Shown piece by piece: positions 58,236-64,000 of a DNA stretch of 64,000 nt (its first letter is position 1; each line of letters starts with the position of its first letter). The translations under genes and the position numbers were made by a program. A model generated the notes under the pieces. The model did not search any database. It saw only the letters and a list, made by a program, of their open reading frames with translations, and was not told the DNA's origin. Source of the DNA: CAVURS01 sp963834425 (GTDB taxonomy: Bacteria; Actinomycetota; Actinomycetes; Actinomycetales; CAVURS01); assembly GCA_963834425.1 (NCBI GenBank), contig CAWIBR010000013.1:124001-188000 (forward strand), written 5' to 3'.

Positions 58236-59398
58236 GCGCGACCCGCACGCTGGCCCGGGTCGGGGTCGGCCTCGCCGCCGCGGGCGTCGGCGCGGCGCTC
58301 GGCCTGGCGGCGGAACGGGTCGCCGCCAGCCGCACGCTGGCCGACGAGGACGCGGCGGTGGCCGGGCTCACGCCGTACGGCTCACTGCGCGGCCGACCCC
58401 GCTCGGTGGTCACCGCCGACGGGACCGCGCTGCACGTCGAGGTCGACGATCTGCCCGGCAAGCGGACCGCGGCCGATGATGCCCAGCTGCCGACCGTCGT
58501 CTTCACCCACGGTTTCGCGCTCAACCTTGATGCCTGGCACTTCCAGCGGGCCGCGCTGCGCGGGCACTACCGGCTGGTCCTGTGGGACCAGCGCGGTCAC
58601 GGCCGCTCGGCGACCGGGCCTCGGGGCAGCTCGACCATCGAGTCGATCGGCGCCGACCTGGCCCGGGTGATCGAGGTGGTCGCGCCGACCGGGCCGCTCG
58701 TCCTGATCGGCCACTCCATGGGCGGGATGACGATCATGTCGTTCGCCGACCAACACGCCGACCTGGTCCACGAGCGGGTCGAGGCCGTCGCCTTCATCGC
58801 GACCAGCGCGGGTGGGCTGGCCGACGTGCCCTGGACCCGCAACCAACTGCTCAGCCGGGTGGCTCACCGGATGGCCCCGAGCGCCCTGTCGGTGCTGGCG
58901 CGCCGGCCCGAACTGGTCTCCCGGACCCGCAAGCTCGGGAGCGACCTGGAGCAGGTCCTGGTGCGGCGGTACTCCTTCGCGTCGCCCGTGCCGGCGTCGC
59001 TGGTGCGGTTCGCCGCCGAGATGATCGCCTCGACCCGGATCGAGGTCGTCGCCGACTTCCTGCCCGCGTTCGACCTGCACGACGCCCGCGAGGCGCTCGG
59101 TGCCCTGCTCGACGTCGAGGTGCTCGTCCTCGGCGGGGCGGAGGACGCGATGACGCCGGCGGAGCACAGCGACGAGCTGGCTCTGCTGCTGCCCCAGGCC
59201 GAACACATCGTGGTCCAGGACGCCGGACACCTGGTCATGCTGGAGCATCCGGAAGTGGTCGACCGCGCGCTCTTCGCCCTGATCGACCGCGGGATGCGAC
59301 GCTCGGAATCCGAGCGCCGCGCAGGTTCGGGTCGACGTCGCACGGTGGTCGGCCTGGCTGCCGCCCGGCGCAAGCGTGGCCGGCAGGCCTCCGCGTGA
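58232..59398 (+). CDS. Alpha/beta hydrolase
   Basis: 388 residues, intact. An N-terminal hydrophobic segment (VGVGLAAAGVGAALGLAAER) may anchor it in the membrane. The fold is clear: oxyanion motif VVFTHGFALNLDAWHFQRAA, RLVLWDQRGHGRSATGPRGS, nucleophile elbow LIGHSMGGMTIMSFADQHAD, acid in VLVLGGAEDAMTPAEHSDEL and histidine in VVQDAGHLVMLEHPEVVDRA. Lipase/esterase or dehalogenase-like activity is possible; substrate unknown. It lies between alr and tsaE in many actinobacteria and overlaps both. Confidence 0.87.
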   Translation: MSATRTLARVGVGLAAAGVGAALGLAAERVAASRTLADEDAAVAGLTPYGSLRGRPRSVVTADGTALHVEVDDLPGKRTAADDAQLPTVVFTHGFALNLDAWHFQRAALRGHYRLVLWDQRGHGRSATGPRGSSTIESIGADLARVIEVVAPTGPLVLIGHSMGGMTIMSFADQHADLVHERVEAVAFIATSAGGLADVPWTRNQLLSRVAHRMAPSALSVLARRPELVSRTRKLGSDLEQVLVRRYSFASPVPASLVRFAAEMIASTRIEVVADFLPAFDLHDAREALGALLDVEVLVLGGAEDAMTPAEHSDELALLLPQAEHIVVQDAGHLVMLEHPEVVDRALFALIDRGMRRSESERRAGSGRRRTVVGLAAARRKRGRQASA

Positions 59399-59967
59399 GC
59401 GCGGCCGCGGCGCCCCAACTGCTCCGGTCCGGCTGGGTGCTCGTGCCGACGGCCGAGGCGATGACCGATCTGGGTCGCGCGATGTCGGCTGGCCTGCGAC
59501 CCGGCGATCTGGTCGTGCTCAGCGGCGACCTCGGCGCCGGCAAGACCACCCTGACCCGCGGCATCGGCGAGGGTCTCGGCGTGCGGGGCGCGGTCACGTC
59601 GCCGACCTTCGTCATCGCGCGGGTGCATCCTGCGCCTCCTGGTCGACCACCCCTCGTGCACGTCGACGCCTATCGGCTGGGCTCGCTCGCCGAGCTGGAC
59701 GACCTGGATCTCGATGCAGGACAGGAGGATTCGGTCACCGTGGTCGAGTGGGGGCTGGGGATGGCCGAGGACCTGGCCGATGCGCGACTCGAGCTGGACC
59801 TGATCCGCCCCAAGGCGCAGCCGGCCGGCCGACGGGGCGATCTGGTCTCGGACGCGTCGGACGTCGGGGACGAGGCTCGCACGGTGGCCTGGCGGGCGTT
59901 CGGCGGGCGCTGGGCCGACGCGAGCGTCCCCGGGCTCGAGACAACCCCGCCCGCCCGGCCCGCGTAG
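59395..59967 (+). CDS. tsaE: TsaE, tRNA t6A biosynthesis ATPase
   Basis: 190 residues, intact, GTG start overlapping the hydrolase stop. MSAGLRPGDLVVLSGDLGAG then KTTLTRGIGEGLGVRGAVTS and SPTFVIARVH, HVDAYRLGSLAELDDLDLD and VTVVEWGLGMAEDLADARLE are the family hallmarks. It drives the TsaB-TsaD complex that adds threonylcarbamoyl to A37 of ANN-decoding tRNAs. Confidence 0.95.
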   Translation: MSAAAAPQLLRSGWVLVPTAEAMTDLGRAMSAGLRPGDLVVLSGDLGAGKTTLTRGIGEGLGVRGAVTSPTFVIARVHPAPPGRPPLVHVDAYRLGSLAELDDLDLDAGQEDSVTVVEWGLGMAEDLADARLELDLIRPKAQPAGRRGDLVSDASDVGDEARTVAWRAFGGRWADASVPGLETTPPARPA

Positions 59968-59970
59968 CCT
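59965..59970 (+). promoter_or_regulatory. -10 box TAGCCT before tsaB
   Basis: TAGCCT overlaps the tsaE stop codon (TAG) and ends seven bases before the tsaB GTG, so tsaB could be transcribed leaderless as well as from upstream. Confidence 0.45.
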
Positions 59971-59976
59971 TCCACC

Positions 59977-60645
59977 GTGCTGCTGCTCGCCTTCGACACC
60001 GCGACGCCGGCCATCACCGTCGCGCTGCACGACGGCTCAGGGGTGCTCGCGGAGCGGACCACGCTCGACGCGCGACGGCAGGGGGAGCTCCTCGCCCCGC
60101 ACATCGCGGAGGTGCTGGAGCAGGCGGACGTCGATCCGGCGCAGCTGACCGCGATCGCGGTCGGCGTCGGGCCCGGACCCTTCACCGGCTTGCGGGTCGG
60201 CGTGGTGACCGCTCGCGTCCTCGCCTCGACCCTGGGCATCCCGGCGTACGGCGTGTGCACGCTCGACGTCCTGGCCGCCGAGGCTTTGCGCTCGGGGGCT
60301 GTCGCCGATCGTTTCCTGGTGGCAACCGATGCGCGGCGGCGCGAGGTGCACTGGGCTGCGTACGAGGTCGGACCTGAGTCTGGCCTGGTGCGGGTCAGCG
60401 GGCCACATGTCGACCGGCCGGTCGACCTACCGGTCGAGGGCCGGCCGGTCGTGGGAAGGGGCGCGGACCTTTACGCCGTCGAGCTCGGACCCCGCGTGGG
60501 GCCAGCGGATCCGGCGGCGTCGGCGCTGGCGGCGTTCGCGGTCGGCGAGCTTGCGGCCGGTCGGCCATTGCTGGCTCCCGACCCGCTCTACCTCCGCCGC
60601 CCGGACGCTGTCGTGCCCGGGCCGCCGAAGCCTGTGCGGACATGA
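59977..60645 (+). CDS. tsaB: TsaB, tRNA t6A complex dimerization protein
   Basis: 222 residues, intact, GTG start. LLLAFDTATPAITVALHDGS, LLAPHIAEVLEQADVDPAQL, AIAVGVGPGPFTGLRVGVVT and FLVATDARRREVHWAAYEVG are typical of this degenerate ASKHA-fold partner of TsaD. The stop overlaps the rimI ATG. Confidence 0.95.
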   Translation: MLLLAFDTATPAITVALHDGSGVLAERTTLDARRQGELLAPHIAEVLEQADVDPAQLTAIAVGVGPGPFTGLRVGVVTARVLASTLGIPAYGVCTLDVLAAEALRSGAVADRFLVATDARRREVHWAAYEVGPESGLVRVSGPHVDRPVDLPVEGRPVVGRGADLYAVELGPRVGPADPAASALAAFAVGELAAGRPLLAPDPLYLRRPDAVVPGPPKPVRT

Positions 60646-61169
60646 ACCTGCGGCCGATGCGCTGGTGGGACATCGCCGAGGTGGCCGAGTTGGAGCGCCG
60701 GCTCTTCCCGGACGAGCCCTGGAGCACGGAGGCCTTCTGGGCCGAGTTGGCCCTGGGATCCGACCGGCTCTATCTGGTGGCCGAGGACGAACCCGACGCC
60801 GACACCGATGACGCCGAGTTGGTGGGTTACGCCGGGCTCAGCTGCCCGCAACGCGCCAGCGGAGGTGACGCAGAGGTGATGACGGTCGCCGTGGCCCCGA
60901 CCGTCCAGGGATGCGGCGTAGGCCGCGCGCTGCTCGAAGCCCTGATCGAGGCCGCCCGTCGCCGCGGGTCGGGCCGCCTGCTGCTCGAGGTCCGCGCCGA
61001 TAATGCCTCGGCTCGCAACCTTTACACCGCAGCGGGTTTCGAGGAGCTGGCGATCAGGCCGGGCTACTACCGCAAGCGAGCCGCTGAGGGTGGGCAGCCG
61101 ACGACGGTCGATGCGCTGGTCCTGGTGCTGCCGTTGGTCGCCGGCCCCGTCGATAGCCTGACGCCGTGA
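60642..61169 (+). CDS. rimI: RimI, ribosomal protein S18 alanine N-acetyltransferase
   Basis: 175 residues, intact GNAT domain: LRPMRWWDIAEVAELERRLF, PDEPWSTEAFWAELALG, acetyl-CoA motif VAPTVQGCGVGRALLEALIE and LLLEVRADNASARNLYTAAG followed by FEELAIRPGYYRK. The place between tsaB and tsaD is standard. The stop overlaps the tsaD GTG. Confidence 0.94.
   Translation: MNLRPMRWWDIAEVAELERRLFPDEPWSTEAFWAELALGSDRLYLVAEDEPDADTDDAELVGYAGLSCPQRASGGDAEVMTVAVAPTVQGCGVGRALLEALIEAARRRGSGRLLLEVRADNASARNLYTAAGFEELAIRPGYYRKRAAEGGQPTTVDALVLVLPLVAGPVDSLTP
61154..61159 (+). promoter_or_regulatory. -10 box TAGCCT before tsaD
   Basis: Located inside the end of rimI, seven bases before the tsaD GTG at 61166. Same box and spacing as tsaB; suggests an internal leaderless promoter. 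Confidence 0.45.
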
Positions 61170-62213
61170 CCGACGGCGCCGCTGGTCCTGGGCATCGAGA
61201 CATCCTGTGATGAGACCGGGGTGGGCCTCGTGCGGGGCGCGACCCTGCTCGCCGACGCCATCGCGAGCAGTGTCGAGGAGCACGCCCGCTTCGGTGGCGT
61301 CGTGCCCGAGGTCGCCTCGCGAGCTCACGTCGAGGCGATGGTGCCCACGATCGAACGGGCCTGCGACACGGCGGGGGTGCGCCTGGGCGATGTCGACGCG
61401 ATCGCCGTCACCAGCGGGCCCGGTCTCTCCGGCGCCCTGCTGGTCGGGGTCGCGGCGGCCAAGGCGCTGGCCGTCGCGCTCGGCAAACCGTTGTACGGCG
61501 TTAATCATCTGGCGGCGCATGTTGCCGTCGATACCCTCGAACACGGCCCGCTACCGGAGCCGGCCGTCGCACTGCTCGTCTCGGGCGGGCACTCCTCGTT
61601 GCTCCTGGTGCCCGACGTCACGGGCGACGTGCGGCCGCTCGGCGCCACCATCGATGACGCCGCAGGGGAGGCGTTCGACAAGGTGGCCCGGTTGCTGGGT
61701 CTGCCCTTCCCCGGTGGTCCGCACATCGACCGGGCGGCCCGGGACGGCGACCCGGCGTACGTCACGTTCCCTCGCGGCCTGACGTCCGGCCGGGACATGC
61801 AGCGGCATCGGTTCGACTTCTCGTTCTCCGGGCTGAAGACCGCCGTGGCGCGCTGGGTGGAGCAGCGCGAAGCGGACGGCGAGCCGGTGCCGGTGGCCGA
61901 TGTCTCGGCCAGCTTCCAGGACGCCGTGGTGGACGTGCTCACCCGCAAGGCGGTCCTGGCCTGCCAGGAGCACGGTGTCGACCACCTGCTCATCGGCGGC
62001 GGGGTCGCGGCCAACTCGCGGTTGCGGGTGGTCGCGGAGGAGCGCTGTGCCGCTGCGGGCATCCGGGTCCGCGTGCCGCGGCCGGGGCTGTGCACGGACA
62101 ACGGCGCCATGGTTGCCGCCCTGGGTTCGCTGGTGGTTGCCCGTGGCCGCCCGGTCTCGGCCCTGGACCTGCCGGCCGACTCCTCGCTGCCCGTCACGAC
62201 CGTCCTGGTCTGA
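61166..62213 (+). CDS. tsaD: TsaD, tRNA threonylcarbamoyltransferase (one frameshift)
   Basis: Transfers threonylcarbamoyl to tRNA A37. GTG start (VTDG), then an extra G near 61177, then PLVLGIETSCDETGVGLVRG. HARFGGVVPEVASRAHVEAM, VTSGPGLSGALLVGVAAAKA, the metal site YGVNHLAAHVAVDTLEHGPL, LLVSGGHSSLLLVPDV and GRVAANSRLR-type GGGVAANSRLRVVAEERC are present. The corrected length is about 348 residues, normal. Confidence 0.95.
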
Positions 62214-62222
62214 GTTCGCAGG

Positions 62223-62228
62223 CAGGAT
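62223..62228 (+). promoter_or_regulatory. -10 box CAGGAT before the nucleoside hydrolase
   Basis: CAGGAT ends seven bases before GTG 62235, the spacing expected for a leaderless transcript. Weaker match than TAGCCT. Confidence 0.35.
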
Positions 62229-62234
62229 GAGCCC

Positions 62235-63233
62235 GTGACCACCACCACTGACGCTGCTCCGATTCCCGTCGTCCTCGATGTCGACACCGGTGTCGACGAC
62301 GCCTGTGCGCTGCTCTTCGCGGCGCGGCACCCGGGGCTGGACCTGCGGGCGGTCACCTGCGTCGCCGGCAACGCCGATGTCGACCAGGTCGTCCACAACA
62401 CCCTGACCGTGCTCGACGTCGCCGGGGCCGCGCACGTGCCCGTTGGCCGGGGCGCCGACCGGCCGCTGCTCGAGCCGGCTCGCCCGGCCCGCCACGTGCA
62501 TGGCGAGGACGGGATGGGTGACCTGGACTGGCCGCGCGAGCACTCGACCGGCGCCGTCGCCGTCCACGCGGTCGAGCTGCTCCGTGACACGGCGACTGCG
62601 GCCCACGAGCGAGGGGAGCGGCTCACCCTGATCCCGCTGGCGCCCCTGACCAACATCGCGCTCTTCCTGCGCACCTACCCCCACGCGGCATCGGGCATCG
62701 GGCGGATCGTCTTCATGGGCGGCTCGGCTGGTCTCGGAAACGCCACTGCCGCAGCCGAGTTCAACATCTGGCACGACCCCGACGCGGCGGCCATCGTGCT
62801 CTCGGCCTGCCATGAGCTCGGCATCCCGGTGACGATGTACGGGCTGGACGTGTTCTACGACCTGGACGTCACCCTCGAACAGGCCCGCGCGCTGTCGGCC
62901 GGACGCACCGGGACAGCAGCCGACCTGGCCGGCCGGCTGGTCGAGTTCAGCTGCGGCCGCCGGCAGGGATCGGCAGCGACCATCGGCGACGCGGGCGCCG
63001 TCTGCGCCGTGGCCGACCCGGACGGCCTCACGACGACCCGGCTGCCGGTGCGGGTCGAGCTGGCCGGCACCTGGACCCGCGGTCGGACCGTCGTCGACGG
63101 GCGCACCTCCAGCGGCGACCTGGACAACGACCCGCACGGGGTCGCCCCCACCATGGTCGACGTTGCGCTCGCGGTCGACGCCGAGCGGTACGTCGAGCTG
63201 TGGCTGGCGACCATGCGTGGCGAGGTCCGATGA
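62235..63233 (+). CDS. Nucleoside hydrolase (inosine-uridine preferring type)
   Basis: 332 residues, intact, GTG start. The calcium-binding aspartate cluster is in PVVLDVDTGVDDACALLFAA; further family blocks are VTCVAGNADVDQVVHNTLTV, HGEDGMGDLDWPREHS, LIPLAPLTNIALFLRTYPHA, IVFMGGSAGLGNATAAAEFN and IWHDPDAAAIVLSA. It hydrolyses ribonucleosides to base and ribose. The stop overlaps the ribokinase-like gene, suggesting salvage of the released ribose. Confidence 0.9.
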   Translation: MTTTTDAAPIPVVLDVDTGVDDACALLFAARHPGLDLRAVTCVAGNADVDQVVHNTLTVLDVAGAAHVPVGRGADRPLLEPARPARHVHGEDGMGDLDWPREHSTGAVAVHAVELLRDTATAAHERGERLTLIPLAPLTNIALFLRTYPHAASGIGRIVFMGGSAGLGNATAAAEFNIWHDPDAAAIVLSACHELGIPVTMYGLDVFYDLDVTLEQARALSAGRTGTAADLAGRLVEFSCGRRQGSAATIGDAGAVCAVADPDGLTTTRLPVRVELAGTWTRGRTVVDGRTSSGDLDNDPHGVAPTMVDVALAVDAERYVELWLATMRGEVR

Positions 63234-64000
63234 CCGGCTCCAGCGCGCGAGCTCAACCGGGCCGGGTGCTGGTGGTCGGCTCGGCCAATGTCGACATCGT
63301 GCTCCGCGTCGATCGCCTGCCCGAGGCGGGCGCGACGGTCCTGGCCCACGGTCGGGCCAGCGGGTTCGGCGGCAAGGGAGCCAACCAGGCGGTGGCCGCG
63401 GCGACGGCCGGTGCCCGGACCGCGATGATCGGCCGGCTCGGCGACGACCCGATGGGTGCGGCGTACCGGGAACGGCTGGCCGGCTTCGGGATCGACGTCC
63501 AGCATCTGCGCGTCACCTCCGGCGTCACCACCGGCACGGCCTACGTCATGGTCGACGACGACGGCGAGAACTCGATCGTCGTCGACCCAGGAGCCAACGC
63601 GACGGTCGAGCTCGCCGACCTCGAACCGGTCTCCGAGCTGGGCCCGGGCGATGTCCTGCTGGTGCAGGGCGAGCTGCCGCCGCGTGTGGTGGCCCACGCG
63701 ATCGCGCGCGCCGACGTGGCCGGCGCGCGCGTGGTGCTCAACCTCGCGCCGTACATCGACCTGCCGGCCGATGCGGTCGCGGTGGCCGACCCGATGATCG
63801 TCAACGAGGAGGAGCACCGAACGCTGCAGCTCGCGGCGCCGATCGCCGCGAAGCTGGGCCGGCCCGAGGGCACGCCGCGCTCGCTGCTCGTCACCCGGGG
63901 CGCGCTCGGTGCGACGTGGGAGGACATCACGTTGCCCGCAACGGCCGTCGACGAGGGCGAGATCGTGGACACGACCGGCGCCGGCGATGCCTTCTGCGGA
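63230..64000 (+). CDS. Ribokinase-family (PfkB) sugar kinase, 3' end outside window
   Basis: The first 257 codons are present without a frameshift. VLVVGSANVDIVLRVDRLPE, the substrate loop SGFGGKGANQAVAAATAGAR, MIGRLGDDPMGAAYRERLAG, the VVDPGANATVEL block and the catalytic motif DTTGAGDAFCG at the window edge identify a ribokinase-type kinase. It overlaps the nucleoside hydrolase gene by four bases, so phosphorylation of ribose set free by that enzyme is the likely role. Confidence 0.9.
   Translation, partial: MTGSSARAQPGRVLVVGSANVDIVLRVDRLPEAGATVLAHGRASGFGGKGANQAVAAATAGARTAMIGRLGDDPMGAAYRERLAGFGIDVQHLRVTSGVTTGTAYVMVDDDGENSIVVDPGANATVELADLEPVSELGPGDVLLVQGELPPRVVAHAIARADVAGARVVLNLAPYIDLPADAVAVADPMIVNEEEHRTLQLAAPIAAKLGRPEGTPRSLLVTRGALGATWEDITLPATAVDEGEIVDTTGAGDAFCG

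Overview
The window is GC-rich chromosomal DNA from a high-GC actinobacterium. The supports are an Mce lipid-import operon, F420/deazaflavin-type enzymes, a TTG-started rpoB, zinc-binding forms of S4, S14 and L36, TANNNT -10 boxes placed directly before start codons, and the gene order from glmM to tsaD. The mix resembles Nocardioidaceae and related Propionibacteriales, but genus and family cannot be fixed from this sequence.

Layout. 1-7515: the end of an mce operon (mceA C-terminus, mceB to mceF, two Mce-associated membrane proteins). 7504-9052 (minus): a kinase-F420 oxidoreductase fusion. 9053-9512: a repeat-bearing gap before rpoB. 9513-16988: rpoBC. 17354-21707: the str operon (rpsL, rpsG, fusA, tuf). 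22065-34916: the S10/spc block from rpsJ through secY and adk to map. 35130-39091: the alpha block (infA, rpmJ, rpsM, rpsK, rpsD, rpoA, rplQ). 39151-39999: truA. 40047-49050: accessory genes between truA and rplM (a maleylpyruvate-isomerase-like protein, an ATP-grasp / NylB-like hydrolase / FAD oxidoreductase operon, a VOC protein, an acidic DUF5709-type protein, an ABC-F ATPase, and a TetR/F420-nitroreductase pair with a double operator). 49234-50270: rplM-rpsI. 50339-62213: cell-wall precursor, CoA/ACP and tRNA-t6A genes (glmM, a secreted RNase Sa-type ribonuclease, coaA, glmS, acpS, nnrD, alr, an alpha/beta hydrolase, tsaE, tsaB, rimI, tsaD). 62235-64000: a nucleoside hydrolase and a cut-off ribokinase-family gene, which look like a nucleoside-ribose salvage pair.

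Sequence quality. About fifty single-base indels, nearly all one-base insertions, break genes that must be intact in a living cell (rpoB, rpoC, fusA, tuf, secY and many ribosomal proteins). I treat them as consensus errors: coordinates span the whole gene and the approximate frameshift sites are given. They are dense in 1-40 kb and in nnrD, and nearly absent from 40.9 to 53.7 kb.

Most unusual points: the three-gene ATP-grasp/hydrolase/oxidoreductase operon, palindromes inside coding sequence (mceE, nnrD), the L17 protein with a sunset-like C-terminal module, low-complexity tails on several ribosomal proteins, the twin TetR operator around a clear promoter, and an RNase Sa homologue with no inhibitor gene in view.
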